A stretch of 47,539 bases of DNA from Hymenobacter rubripertinctus. Its GTDB lineage: Bacteria; Bacteroidota; Bacteroidia; Cytophagales; Hymenobacteraceae. This document shows, in pieces, positions 7,748 to 16,495 of this stretch (its first letter is position 1; every line of letters begins with the position of its first letter). The notes beneath the pieces are model-generated. The model saw nothing but the letters and a program-made list of their open reading frames with translations, did not search any database and was not told the DNA's origin. The DNA lies in contig NZ_QYCN01000042.1 in assembly GCF_003583925.1 (NCBI RefSeq), positions 1 to 47,539 of the forward strand. The letters are read 5' to 3'. A program made the translations under genes and the position numbers.

Positions 7748-8509
7748 ATGTCTGCTTCTGCCCCCTCATTTGCCGCCGCCCCGCTTGGCCCGCGCCTCTA
7801 CCCGCTGGGCGAAACGGCCGTGGTGCTGGAGTTCGGCACCGGCATCAACGAGGCCACCAACGCTGCCATCCAGGCCGTGGCGGCGCAGCTGGCGGCCCAT
7901 CCGTTTCCGGGCTTTGTGGAGTTGGTGCCCGCCTTCGCCACCCTCACCGTTTTCTACGACCCCTGGCAAGTGAGCCAGACGGCTTCCGGTAGCCCCTTCG
8001 ACTACGTGGCCCGCCAGTTGCGCCAGCAGCTCGGGCAAGCGCCCGCGCCCGGCCCGGAGCCGACTACAACGGGTCCGGCGGTGGAAATTCCGGTCTGCTA
8101 CGGGGGCGAGTTCGGGCCGGATTTGGCGGCGGTGGCCCGGCATTGCGGGCTGAGCCCCGAGGAGGTAGTAGCCCGCCACGCCGGGGCCGACTACCAGGTG
8201 CATTTTATCGGCTTCGCGCCCGGGTTTCCCTACCTGGGCGGCCTGCCCGCCGAACTGGCCATGCCCCGGCGCGCCAGCCCCCGGGCCGCAGTGCCGGCCG
8301 GCGCGGTCGGCATTGCCGGGGCTCAGACCGGCATCTACTCCCTGCCCACCCCCGGCGGCTGGCAGCTGATTGGGCGCACTCCGGAGCGGTTGTTCCGGCC
8401 CGAAGCAGTTGAGCCCAGCCGGCTGCGGGCGGGCCAGCGGCTTCGGTTCGTGTCCATCACGGCGGAACAGTTCCGCCACTGGCCCGCCTTTTCAGCCACT
8501 GCCCGATGA
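7748..8509 (+). CDS. pxpB: 5-oxoprolinase subunit PxpB (KipI family)
   Basis: A 253-residue protein of the KipI/AHS1 family. With PxpC and PxpA it forms the prokaryotic ATP-dependent 5-oxoprolinase, which opens 5-oxo-L-proline to L-glutamate. Family marks are YPLGETAVVLEFG near the N-terminus and the long motif region with VHFIGFAPGFPYLGG, then RRASPRAAVPAGAVGIAG and TPGGWQLIGRTP. The ATG at 7748 is preferred over upstream codons because the family's conserved region starts about 15 residues later. Its TGA overlaps the ATG of pxpC (ATGA at 8506-8509), so the two are translationally coupled. The B. subtilis homologue KipI inhibits the sporulation kinase KinA; that role is not expected here. 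Confidence 0.93.
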   Translation: MSASAPSFAAAPLGPRLYPLGETAVVLEFGTGINEATNAAIQAVAAQLAAHPFPGFVELVPAFATLTVFYDPWQVSQTASGSPFDYVARQLRQQLGQAPAPGPEPTTTGPAVEIPVCYGGEFGPDLAAVARHCGLSPEEVVARHAGADYQVHFIGFAPGFPYLGGLPAELAMPRRASPRAAVPAGAVGIAGAQTGIYSLPTPGGWQLIGRTPERLFRPEAVEPSRLRAGQRLRFVSITAEQFRHWPAFSATAR

Positions 8510-9516
8510 GCCTGCACCTGCTGCGCCCCGGCCTGCTCACCACCATTCAGGATGCCGGCCGGCCCGGCTACCGGCAGGCGGGCGTGAGCGTGGGTGGCCC
8601 CCTCGATGCCCGGGCTTTGCGCGTGGCCAACCTGCTGGTGGGCAACCCGACCGGCGCGGCGGCCCTCGAAGTCACCCTGCTCGGCCCCACCATCCAATTC
8701 ACGGCCGACCACCTGCTGGCCCTCTGCGGGGCCGACCTCAGCGCCACGCTCAACGGCCAGCCCCTGCCCCTGAACCGGGCTGTGGCCGTGCGGGCCGGCA
8801 CCCAGCTCGCCTTCGGCCGGCCCCGGGCGGGCTGCCGGGCTTACCTGGCCGTGGCTGGCGGGCTGGCCGTGCCGATGGTGCTGGGCAGCCGGGCCACCTA
8901 CCTGGCGGCTGGTATCGGCGGACTGGCAGGCCGGGCTTTGCGGGCCGAGGACGTGCTGGCGGTGGCCGAACCCGCTCCCGCCGCCAACTGCCTGCGCCAA
9001 CAGCTGCTGGCCCGCTCGCCCGAATTGCCCTGCGTAGCCGCACCCTGGTTCGCCGCCCCGACCCTGACGCCCCAGCCCGAAGCTAAGCCCGTGCTGCGGG
9101 CGGTACGCGGACCGGAATACGGGCAGTTTACGGCGGCCAGCCAGCAGGCTTTCTGGACGAAAGAATTCCAGGTGACGCCGGCCTCCAACCGCATGGGCAG
9201 CCGGCTGGCGGGCCTGCCCCTGCTCCGCACTGCCGGGGCACCCGAGCTACTCTCGGCGGCCGTCACGTTTGGCACGGTGCAGGTACCGCCCGGGGGCCAG
9301 CCCATCGTGCTGCTGGCCGACCATCAGACCACCGGCGGCTACCCCCGCCTGGCCCTGGTGGCCGCCACCGACTGGCCCCAGCTGGCCCAGGTGCCCCCGG
9401 GCGGTACGGTGCGGTTCCAGGAAATCAGCCTGCCCGAAGCCCAGCAGCTGTATATAGCCCAGGAAAACCAGCTGCGGCAACTGGAGCGGGCCGTGGCGCT
9501 GCGGTGGCCGATGTAG
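8506..9516 (+). CDS. pxpC: 5-oxoprolinase subunit PxpC (biotin-dependent carboxylase-like, AHS2)
   Basis: A 336-residue partner of PxpB. The N-terminus LLRPGLLTTIQDAGRPGYRQ with GVSVGGPLDARALRVANLLV is diagnostic of the AHS2/KipA family. Further marks are YLAVAGGLAVPMVLGSRATY and, near the C-terminus, QTTGGYPRLALV. It overlaps pxpB by four bases, and pxpA follows after 194 bp. In most genomes pxpA is closer; here a 43-bp inverted repeat fills the gap and its left arm covers the pxpC stop (TAG 9514-9516). Confidence 0.93.
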   Translation: MSLHLLRPGLLTTIQDAGRPGYRQAGVSVGGPLDARALRVANLLVGNPTGAAALEVTLLGPTIQFTADHLLALCGADLSATLNGQPLPLNRAVAVRAGTQLAFGRPRAGCRAYLAVAGGLAVPMVLGSRATYLAAGIGGLAGRALRAEDVLAVAEPAPAANCLRQQLLARSPELPCVAAPWFAAPTLTPQPEAKPVLRAVRGPEYGQFTAASQQAFWTKEFQVTPASNRMGSRLAGLPLLRTAGAPELLSAAVTFGTVQVPPGGQPIVLLADHQTTGGYPRLALVAATDWPQLAQVPPGGTVRFQEISLPEAQQLYIAQENQLRQLERAVALRWPM

Positions 9517-9688
9517 GGGCGGGGCTTGTCCCCGCCCGCCGTTGAACGAAACCGGGCGCTACAATTCATCAAACCAAACGCCGCTGTTCAATATAGCCAG
9601 CCGAACGTCATTCAACAAAACCATCCGCCGCTGTTCAACGACAACCGTTCAACGGCGGGCGGGGACAAGCCCCGCCCCTACATCGGCC
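9506..9688. repeat. 43-bp perfect inverted repeat in the pxpC-pxpA gap
   Basis: Arms 9506-9548 and 9646-9688 are exact complements flanking 97 bases. The left arm begins eight bases before the pxpC stop codon; the right arm ends 22 bases before the pxpA ATG. The interior holds two copies of CGCCGCTGTTCAA. The GGGGCGGGGCTTGTCCCC core looks like a dispersed genomic repeat rather than operon-specific sequence. Confidence 0.9.
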
Positions 9689-9697
9689 GCTTCCGCC

Positions 9698-9704
9698 TAT
9701 CTTG
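9698..9704 (+). promoter_or_regulatory. -7 box close to the pxpA start codon
   Basis: TATCTTG ends six bases before the pxpA ATG at 9711, the same arrangement as upstream of pxpB. It suggests a second, nearly leaderless transcription start inside the operon. Confidence 0.4.
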
Positions 9705-9710
9705 CCCGCC

Positions 9711-10490
9711 ATGAATTCAACCCTTACCATCGACCTCAACTGCGACCTGGGGGAGAGCTTCGGCGCGTACTCCCTGGGGCAGGATGAAGCTATTCTGCCT
9801 TTAATAACGTCGGCCAACATTGCCTGCGGCTACCACGCCGGCGACCCGGCCGTGATGAAGCACACCGTGCGCCGGGCCCTGCACCACGGCGTGGCCCTCG
9901 GCGCCCACCCCGGCCTACCCGATTTAGTAGGCTTCGGCCGCCGCGAAATGGCCATTTCGGCCGAAGAAGCCTACGACATGACGGTGTATCAGCTGGGGGC
10001 GCTGCTGGCTTTCGTGCGAGCCGAGGGCGGCATGCTGCACCACGTGAAGCCCCACGGCGCGCTCTACAATATGGCCGCCGTGAACCCCGCGCTGGCCGAG
10101 GCGCTGGCCGAAGCTGTGTACCGGGTGGCGCCCGAGGCCTGCCTCTACGGGCTGGCCGGCAGCGCCCTGCCCCGGGCCGCCGAAAAGCTCGGTTTGCGCA
10201 CCGCCCACGAGGTATTTGCCGACCGCAGCTACCAGCCCGACGGCACGCTCACGCCCCGCCGCCAGCCCGGCGCGCTGCTCACCGACCCCGCCGAGGCCGA
10301 GGCCCAGGTGCTGCGCATGGTCCAAGAGAGCCGGGTGCGGGCCCAGTCAGGCGAGGATATTGTGATTCAGGCCGATACGGTGTGCCTGCATGGTGACGGA
10401 CCCCATGCGCTGACGTTCGCCCGGCAGCTGCGGGCCGCGCTGGCGGTGGCCGGCGTGGCGGTGCAAACGCCTTCCGGGCCGCGCGTATGA
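9711..10490 (+). CDS. pxpA: 5-oxoprolinase subunit PxpA (LamB/YcsF family)
   Basis: A 259-residue protein that binds 5-oxoproline in the PxpABC complex; PxpB and PxpC supply the ATP-dependent activation. Signature segments are IDLNCDLGESFGAY at the N-terminus, SANIACGYHAGDPAVM, GVALGAHPGLPDLVGFGRR, HHVKPHGALYNM, and EVFADRSYQPDGTLTPR, with VCLHGDGPHAL near the C-terminus. These match the YcsF family along the full length. The stop overlaps the next gene's start (ATGA 10487-10490), linking it to the transporter. The ATG at 9711 fits the family N-terminus exactly. Confidence 0.95.
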   Translation: MNSTLTIDLNCDLGESFGAYSLGQDEAILPLITSANIACGYHAGDPAVMKHTVRRALHHGVALGAHPGLPDLVGFGRREMAISAEEAYDMTVYQLGALLAFVRAEGGMLHHVKPHGALYNMAAVNPALAEALAEAVYRVAPEACLYGLAGSALPRAAEKLGLRTAHEVFADRSYQPDGTLTPRRQPGALLTDPAEAEAQVLRMVQESRVRAQSGEDIVIQADTVCLHGDGPHALTFARQLRAALAVAGVAVQTPSGPRV

Positions 10491-11668
10491 AGCCGGCTCG
10501 TAACTGGAGCGTGCTGCTGGGGGCCGCTTTTCTGATGGCTACCTCGGCCGTGGGACCGGGGTTTCTGACCCAGACCACCGTGTTTACCGAGCGGCTCGGG
10601 GCCAGCTTCGGCTTCGTTATCCTGGCGTCTATCCTGCTTGATATTGGGGTGCAGCTGAACGTGTGGCGGGTAATTGCCGTGGCCGAGCTGCGGGCTCCTG
10701 ATATTGCCAACCGCGTGCTGCCGGGCCTGGGCAGCGTCATTTCGGTGCTGATTGTGCTCGGCGGCCTGGCCTTCAACGTGGGCAACGTGGGCGGGGCCGG
10801 CCTGGGCCTGTCGGCGCTTACGGGCCTGCCGGTGCCGGTCTGCGCCGGGCTGGGGGCCGGGGTGGCGCTGGGGGTTTTTCTGGTGCGCGAGGCCGGCCGG
10901 CTCATGGACCGTTTCGCCCAGGTGATGGGCCTGGTGCTGGTGCTCACCATCGTCTACGTGGCCTTTACTACCCATCCCCCTCTGGCCGAAGCGGCGCGGC
11001 GCACCCTGGTCCCCACCCAGCTCGACCTCACGTCCATCATCACGCTGGTGGGCGGCACGGTGGGCGGCTACATCACGTTTTCAGGTGGCCACCGCCTGCT
11101 CGATGCCGGTATCCGGGGCGAAGCTGCCCTGCCCGAAGTCACGCGCAGCGCCGTGCTGGGCATTTCGGTGGCCTCGTTGGTGCGGGTGTTCCTGTTTCTG
11201 GCTACGCTGGGCGTCGTGAGCCAAGGACTGGTTATTGACGCCGCGAATCCGCCCGCTTCGGTGTTCCGGCTGGCGGCCGGCGAGCTGGGCTACCGGCTGT
11301 TTGGGGTGATGATGTTCGCGGCGGCCGTCACGTCCATCATCGGTTCGGCCTACACCTCCATTTCCTTCCTCAAAGCCCTACTGCCCCGGGTATCGGCCCA
11401 CGAAAACCGCTGGATTATTGGCTTCATTGTGCTTTCCACGCTGGTGTTTTTGACCATTGGTCAGCCGGTGCAGGTGCTGCTCTGGGCCGGGGCGCTCAAC
11501 GGTTTCATCCTGCCCCTCACCCTGGGTACCCTGCTGGTGGCGGCCTACCGTCCGGCCATCGTGGGCCGCTACCGCCATCCGCTGGTGCTGGCCGTATTCG
11601 GGGTGCTGGTGGTGCTGGTGATGACCTGGCTCAGCGGCTCGGTGCTACTGACGGCGCTGGGGATGTAG
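10487..11668 (+). CDS. NRAMP-family transporter, YcsG-like, without the metal-site motif
   Basis: A 393-residue integral membrane protein with about 11 helices. It resembles NRAMP transporters such as B. subtilis YcsG, which is likewise encoded beside the 5-oxoprolinase genes. In metal-transporting NRAMPs the first helix carries D-P-G-N; here it reads SAVGPGFLTQTT, lacking both the Asp and Asn ligands. The sixth-helix region (GGYITFSGGHRLLDAG) also lacks the M-P-H motif. With the four-base overlap with pxpA, this suggests import of 5-oxoproline or another organic substrate rather than Mn/Fe. That substrate is inference. Start at ATG 10487 is fixed by the overlap. Confidence 0.85.
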   Translation: MKPARNWSVLLGAAFLMATSAVGPGFLTQTTVFTERLGASFGFVILASILLDIGVQLNVWRVIAVAELRAPDIANRVLPGLGSVISVLIVLGGLAFNVGNVGGAGLGLSALTGLPVPVCAGLGAGVALGVFLVREAGRLMDRFAQVMGLVLVLTIVYVAFTTHPPLAEAARRTLVPTQLDLTSIITLVGGTVGGYITFSGGHRLLDAGIRGEAALPEVTRSAVLGISVASLVRVFLFLATLGVVSQGLVIDAANPPASVFRLAAGELGYRLFGVMMFAAAVTSIIGSAYTSISFLKALLPRVSAHENRWIIGFIVLSTLVFLTIGQPVQVLLWAGALNGFILPLTLGTLLVAAYRPAIVGRYRHPLVLAVFGVLVVLVMTWLSGSVLLTALGM

Positions 11669-11686
11669 CGCATCTTCACCGTCCTT

Positions 11687-11827
11687 ACGTAGCGCCTCAC
11701 CCCCCCCTCTCCGAAAAAGGAGAGGGGGAGCCAGACGACAGTGCGTTCGAGAACTCATTCCAAAGTTCGTTGAACGCACCCCCTCTCCTTTTTCGGAGAG
11801 GGGGCCGGGGGGGGTGAGGCGCTACGT
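11687..11827. repeat. Nested imperfect inverted repeat after the transporter gene
   Basis: The outer arm ACGTAGCGCCTCAC (from 11687) pairs with its complement ending at 11827. Inside are two copies of a CCTCTCC/GGAGAGG hairpin in opposite orientation, and an inner GTGCGTTC/GAACGCAC pair. The arms differ by a small gap. It fills most of the 195-bp space before the amidohydrolase gene and looks like a dispersed palindromic element. Confidence 0.75.
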
Positions 11828-11863
11828 GAGGACGACTAACCCTAACAACTACTTTCCCCCCCC

Positions 11864-13300
11864 ATGCCCCACCCCGCCCGACTCCTGTTCGCCGCCGCCC
11901 TGTTGCTGGCCGCCGGCTGCACCACCCCACCCGCCACCACGGCCTACGACCTGGTCATCACCCACGCCAACGTGGTGGACGTGGAAACCGGCATCCTCCG
12001 GCCCGACCAGACCGTGGCCGTTTCCGGGGGCGTCATCCGTCAGCTCGGACCCACCGCGGCCAGCGCGCCGCGGGCCACGCGCACGATTGATGCCCAGGGG
12101 CGCTACCTCATGCCGGGCCTCTGGGACATGCACGTGCACTTTCGGGGCGGCGACTCGCTGGTAGCGGCCAACCGCAGCCTGCTACCGCTGTACCTGGCCC
12201 ACGGCATTACCACGGTGCGCGACGCGGGCGGCGACCTGACTCCGGCCGTGATGGAGTGGCGGCGGCAGATTACGGCCGGCCAGCTGGCAGGGCCTACCAT
12301 CTTCACTTCGGGTCCTAAAATCGACGGCCCCGGCGCGTTCTGGGCCGGCTCGCTGGAAGTGGAAACGCCCGTCCAGATTAGTCGCGCCCTCGATTCGTTG
12401 CAGCGCCTGAAGGTCGATTACGTGAAGATTTACGAGAGCACGATTTCGCGGGAGGCGTTTCTGGGCACCATTGCGCAGGCCGAAAAGCGGGGCATGCGCA
12501 CAACCGGCCACATGCCCTACACCGTCACGCTGGCCGAAGCCTCAGCCGCGGGCCTCGACGCCTCCGAGCACCTCTACTACGTGTTCAAGGCCTGCTCTAA
12601 TCGGGAAGACAGCATTACGGCCGCCATCCGGCAAAGCCAGGGCACCGCGAAGCCCATTGGGCTGTTTGCGGCTCTGCCGGCCGTGTACCGCACCTACGAT
12701 ACCGCCACCGCCGCCCGCGCGTTCCGGATGCTGGCCGAGCGGCGCACGGCCGTAGTGCCCACGCTCTACATTCAGCAGCTGTTGGCCGATCTGCCCACCA
12801 CCGACCACTCCCGCGACTCGCTGCTGGCCTACATCGACCCCGCCCTGGAGGCCACCTACGCCCGCCGACTGGCCGGAGCCCGGCAGCAGTCGGCCGCCAC
12901 CCGGGTGTTCAACCAGCAGCTCGGGGCCCGGTTCCGGAGCCTGATTCCGGGCCTGCAAAAGGCCGGCGTACTGCTGCTGGCCGGCTCCGACAGCGGGGCC
13001 TCCAACTCCTACGTGTACCCCGGCGCGGCTTTGCTCGGGGAACTCGACCAGTTGGTGCGCGCCGGCCTCACGCCCGCCGAAGCCCTGCGCACGGCCACTA
13101 TCAACGGGGCCATCTTCTTTCACCAGGAAGCCACCGCCGGCTCCATCGCCCCCGGCAAAGCGGCCGATTTGCTGCTGCTCGATCGTAATCCGCTGACCAG
13201 CCTGACGGCCCTGCGCGGCCCGCATACCGTGGTGGCCCGGGGCCGGGTGTACCCGGCCGCCGAGCTGCGGCAGATGCTACAAGCCGTGCGGCGGCGGTAG
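11864..13300 (+). CDS. Lipoprotein amidohydrolase (imidazolonepropionase/prolidase-like)
   Basis: A 478-residue exported metal-dependent hydrolase. The signal peptide ends in a lipobox (LLAAGC, Cys about residue 19), so it should be membrane-anchored. The amidohydrolase site is readable in order: MPGLWDMHVHFRGG (H-x-H after strand 1), VDYVKIYES (the Lys often carboxylated), RTTGHMPYT (His), DASEHLYY (His), and LLAGSDSGA (the catalytic Asp). The C-terminus GSIAPGKAADLLLLDRNPL completes the composite beta domain. Homologues act on dipeptides or imidazolones, but the substrate cannot be told from sequence. It stands alone on the plus strand ahead of a TonB receptor that could supply its substrate (inference). 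Confidence 0.88.
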   Translation: MPHPARLLFAAALLLAAGCTTPPATTAYDLVITHANVVDVETGILRPDQTVAVSGGVIRQLGPTAASAPRATRTIDAQGRYLMPGLWDMHVHFRGGDSLVAANRSLLPLYLAHGITTVRDAGGDLTPAVMEWRRQITAGQLAGPTIFTSGPKIDGPGAFWAGSLEVETPVQISRALDSLQRLKVDYVKIYESTISREAFLGTIAQAEKRGMRTTGHMPYTVTLAEASAAGLDASEHLYYVFKACSNREDSITAAIRQSQGTAKPIGLFAALPAVYRTYDTATAARAFRMLAERRTAVVPTLYIQQLLADLPTTDHSRDSLLAYIDPALEATYARRLAGARQQSAATRVFNQQLGARFRSLIPGLQKAGVLLLAGSDSGASNSYVYPGAALLGELDQLVRAGLTPAEALRTATINGAIFFHQEATAGSIAPGKAADLLLLDRNPLTSLTALRGPHTVVARGRVYPAAELRQMLQAVRRR

Positions 13301-13417
13301 CGTGGGCAGCCCGCCTGAAACCTCTCCGCGCTAGTCGGGTTTGGGTTGAATAATCACAGAGCTGACGCAGAACGACCGTTCTACCTCCCTTTAATCATCC
13401 CAGCACACTACTACCCT

Positions 13418-15862
13418 ATGCGCTTCCTCTACTTCCTGTTACTTTGGTTGCTGCCACTCATCAGCTGGTCCCAGACGGGGGTACTGAGCGGCACCGTGCG
13501 CGACCGGGCCACCCAGCAGCCGGTGCCGGGGGCCACTATCACGCTGGAAGGCAGCACGCTGGGCACGGCCGCCGATGAGCAGGGCCGTTTCCGGCTGGCA
13601 GATATTCCGACGGGCAGCTACAACGTGCGGGCCTCGTTTATCGGCTACGAGCCGCTGTTGCGCGCCAACATCGTTATCACCAGTGGCAACGCCAACATTG
13701 TGGGCCTGGAGCTGGTGGCGAGTCAGCAGCAGTTGGGCGAGGTAACCGTGACGGCCAGCCGGGCCATTCGGGTGGCCACGGCCGAAACGCCGCTGAGCGT
13801 GCAGCGGCTGAGCGCCCAGGAAATCAAGAGCAACCCGGGCGGCAACTTCGACATTTCGAAGGTGGTGCAGGTGCTGCCCGGCGTGGGCGGCGGCGGCACG
13901 GGCGGCACCGCCGGCTTCCGCAACGACATCATCATCCGGGGCGGCGCGCCCAACGAAAACGTGTACTACCTCGACGGCATCGAGGTGCCGGTCATCAACC
14001 ACTTTCAGACCCAGGGCAGCGCCGGCGGGCCGGCCGGCATGCTCAACGTGAGCTTTATTGAAGACGTGACACTGAGCACCTCGGCCTTCGAGGCGCGCTA
14101 CGACAACGTGCTGAGCAGCGTGCTGCAGTTCCGCCAGCGTGAGGGCAACCCCGACCGGGTGCAGGGCAACATCCGCCTCAGCGGCACCGAAGTAGCGGGC
14201 ACGCTCGAAGGTCCCCTGGCGCCCAATACCACGTTTCTGGCCTCCGTGCGCCGCTCCTACCTACAGGTGCTCTTCAAGCTAATTGACCTGCCTATCCGGC
14301 CCGATTACTGGGATTCGCAGTTCAAAATCACTTCCAAGCTGGGTCCCAAAACCACCCTCACGGCCCTGGGCCTGGGCGCTTTGGACCACTTCGAGGTGGC
14401 CGTGCCGCGCTCCACCACGCCCGAAAAGGCCTATATCATCCGCAACACGCCCACCATCGACCAGTGGAATTACACCGTGGGCCTGAGCTTGCGCCAGCTG
14501 CTGCCGCGGGGCTACCTCAACCTGGCGCTCAGCCGCACTCAGCTCAGCAATCAGGTCGATTTTTTTGAGGGCGGGTCGGCCAACCGGGGCGATGAGAGCC
14601 GGCGGGTGCTGCTCACGCGCTCGGGCGAAACCGAGAACAAGCTCCGCCTCGACGTGAACCGGAGCGCCGGCCGCTGGCGCTACGCCTACGGGGCCGTGGG
14701 CCAGCTCGTGCACTACGACAACCGCTTTTTCAACCGCCTGCGCCAGGCCGTGCTGGCCCCCGATGGCACCGTGCAGCAGCCGGCCGTCACGGTCGATTTC
14801 AACGCCAACCTCGATTTTGCCCGCTTCGGCGCGTTCGGCCAGCTCACCCGCTCCTTCCTCGAGGCCGACCGCCTCACCCTCTCGGCCGGCCTGCGCACCG
14901 ATGGCAACAGCTTTACCGACGGCGGGGCCAATTTGCTGCGCACGATTTCGCCCCGGATTTCGGCTACCTATGCCCTTACGCCGCGCTGGAACGCCAGCGC
15001 CAGCGTGGGCCGCTACTACAAAATTCCACCCTCTACCCTGCTCGGCTTCCGCGACAATGCCGGCCAGCTTGTAAACAAGAGCAACCGCTACATCGGCAGC
15101 ACGCACTACGTAGCGGGCCTGGAGTTCCTGCCCGGCCCCAGCCGCCGCATCACGCTCGAAGGCTTCTGGAAGCAGTACGACCACTACCCGGTGAACGTGC
15201 GCGACGGTATTTCGCTGGCCAACCTGGGCGGCGACTTCATTGCCCTGGGCAACGAAGCCGTAACCAGCACCGGCCGGGGCCGCTCGTTTGGGGGCGAGTT
15301 GTTCTTTCAGCAGCAGCTCACCCGCAACCTCTACGCGGTGGCCTCCTACACGCTGTTCAACAGCGAGTTTACCGGGGCCGATGGCCGCTACAAGCCCTCG
15401 GCCTGGGATACCCGCCACTTGGCCTCGGCGCTGCTGGGCCGCAAGTTTGGCCGGGGCTGGGAACTGGGCCTGAAGTACCGCCTGGCCGGCGGCGCGCCCT
15501 ACACGCCCTTCAACGCCGCCGCCTCTAGGGCCAACTACCTCACCGTGGGCAACGGCGTGCTCGACTACGACCGCCTCAACACCCAGCGCCTGGGCACCTT
15601 CCAGCAGCTCGATTTCCGGCTCGATAAGAAGATAAATCTGCGCCGCCTCACCTTCGATTTCTACGTCGATATCCAGAACGCGCTGGCCCTGAAGAGCCCC
15701 GCCGTGCCCAGCTACGCCTTCCAGCGCACCCCCGACAACGCCGAGTTCGTCTCCACCGACGGCCAGCCCCTACGCCCCGACGGCAGCAACGGCATCCCCG
15801 TGCTACTCGACAACACCGCCGCCACCGTGCTACCCACCATCGGGTTTATCGTGGAGTTTTGA
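13418..15862 (+). CDS. TonB-dependent receptor with carboxypeptidase-like N-terminal domain
   Basis: An 814-residue outer-membrane transporter. The signal peptide is 1-19 (FLLLWLLPLISWSQ). Residues ~20-105 form a carboxypeptidase-D regulatory-like beta sandwich (GVLSGTVRDRATQQPVPGAT, DEQGRFRLADIPTGSY). A plug follows (LGEVTVTASR, RNDIIIRGGAPNENVYYLDG, EDVTLSTSAFEARYDNVLSS), then a long beta-barrel ending in an aromatic residue (IGFIVEF), as expected for BAM insertion. No SusD partner is adjacent, so it is not a classical SusCD polysaccharide system; iron complexes, peptides or cobalamin are possible. The ATG at 13418 is chosen for the signal peptide; upstream codons add an unlikely extension. 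Confidence 0.92.
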   Translation: MRFLYFLLLWLLPLISWSQTGVLSGTVRDRATQQPVPGATITLEGSTLGTAADEQGRFRLADIPTGSYNVRASFIGYEPLLRANIVITSGNANIVGLELVASQQQLGEVTVTASRAIRVATAETPLSVQRLSAQEIKSNPGGNFDISKVVQVLPGVGGGGTGGTAGFRNDIIIRGGAPNENVYYLDGIEVPVINHFQTQGSAGGPAGMLNVSFIEDVTLSTSAFEARYDNVLSSVLQFRQREGNPDRVQGNIRLSGTEVAGTLEGPLAPNTTFLASVRRSYLQVLFKLIDLPIRPDYWDSQFKITSKLGPKTTLTALGLGALDHFEVAVPRSTTPEKAYIIRNTPTIDQWNYTVGLSLRQLLPRGYLNLALSRTQLSNQVDFFEGGSANRGDESRRVLLTRSGETENKLRLDVNRSAGRWRYAYGAVGQLVHYDNRFFNRLRQAVLAPDGTVQQPAVTVDFNANLDFARFGAFGQLTRSFLEADRLTLSAGLRTDGNSFTDGGANLLRTISPRISATYALTPRWNASASVGRYYKIPPSTLLGFRDNAGQLVNKSNRYIGSTHYVAGLEFLPGPSRRITLEGFWKQYDHYPVNVRDGISLANLGGDFIALGNEAVTSTGRGRSFGGELFFQQQLTRNLYAVASYTLFNSEFTGADGRYKPSAWDTRHLASALLGRKFGRGWELGLKYRLAGGAPYTPFNAAASRANYLTVGNGVLDYDRLNTQRLGTFQQLDFRLDKKINLRRLTFDFYVDIQNALALKSPAVPSYAFQRTPDNAEFVSTDGQPLRPDGSNGIPVLLDNTAATVLPTIGFIVEF

Positions 15863-15894
15863 TTTTTGAGATTCAGACTTAAAGTTCTTGTAGT

Positions 15895-16446
15895 ATGGCA
15901 ACTGCTCCCAATGCTGATTCGCGGCTCGAAATCCCGGCTTTTCTGTCGGCCGCCGAGTGCACCGACCTGATTGCCCGCAGTGAGCAGCAGGGCTTTGCCG
16001 AGGCCGGGGTGCTGACCTCTACCGGGGCTCAGATGATAAAGGGAATCCGCAATAACTACCGCGTTGAATACCCCGACCCGGCGCTGGCCGCCGACCTGTG
16101 GACCCGCTTGGCCCCGCTCCTACCGGCGAATTCCGAAGCAGATGGCGCGGCCCCAATCGGCCTTTACGAGCAGTTTCGCTTCTACCGCTACGACGTGGGC
16201 CAGCGCTTCAACCGCCACAAAGACGGCAGCATCCGGCCCGACGACGCCACGGCCAGTCGCTGGACGCTGCTGCTCTATCTCAACGACGATTTCGAGGGCG
16301 GGGCCACCGAGTTTGAGGACCTGACTATTGCCCCACGCCAGGGCGCGGCGCTGGCTTTCCGGCACGAGCTACGCCACAAGGGTTGCCCCGTTACCGCCGG
16401 CCGCAAGTACGTGCTGCGTACCGATGTGCTGTACCGGGCGGGGTAG
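15895..16446 (+). CDS. 2OG-Fe(II) oxygenase (prolyl 4-hydroxylase-like)
   Basis: A 183-residue protein, essentially a single P4Hc double-stranded beta-helix domain. Iron ligands are seen as H-K-D in FNRHKDGSIRPDD and a distal His in FRHELRHKGCPV; a basic residue in RKYVLRTDVLYR can bind 2-oxoglutarate. Other family marks are EQFRFYRYDVGQRF and LLLYLNDDFEGGATEF. It likely hydroxylates a protein or small-molecule substrate using O2 and 2-oxoglutarate. There is no signal peptide. It starts 32 bases after the TonB receptor stop and might be cotranscribed with it. Confidence 0.88.
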   Translation: MATAPNADSRLEIPAFLSAAECTDLIARSEQQGFAEAGVLTSTGAQMIKGIRNNYRVEYPDPALAADLWTRLAPLLPANSEADGAAPIGLYEQFRFYRYDVGQRFNRHKDGSIRPDDATASRWTLLLYLNDDFEGGATEFEDLTIAPRQGAALAFRHELRHKGCPVTAGRKYVLRTDVLYRAG

Positions 16447-16495
16447 CTGCTATTCAGGGCAATTGTATTTAATTTTCTACTTGGTGTCACTCACT

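Noticed and set aside
13418..15862. SusC-like glycan importer
   Set aside because: No SusD gene follows, so only a general TonB-dependent receptor can be supported.
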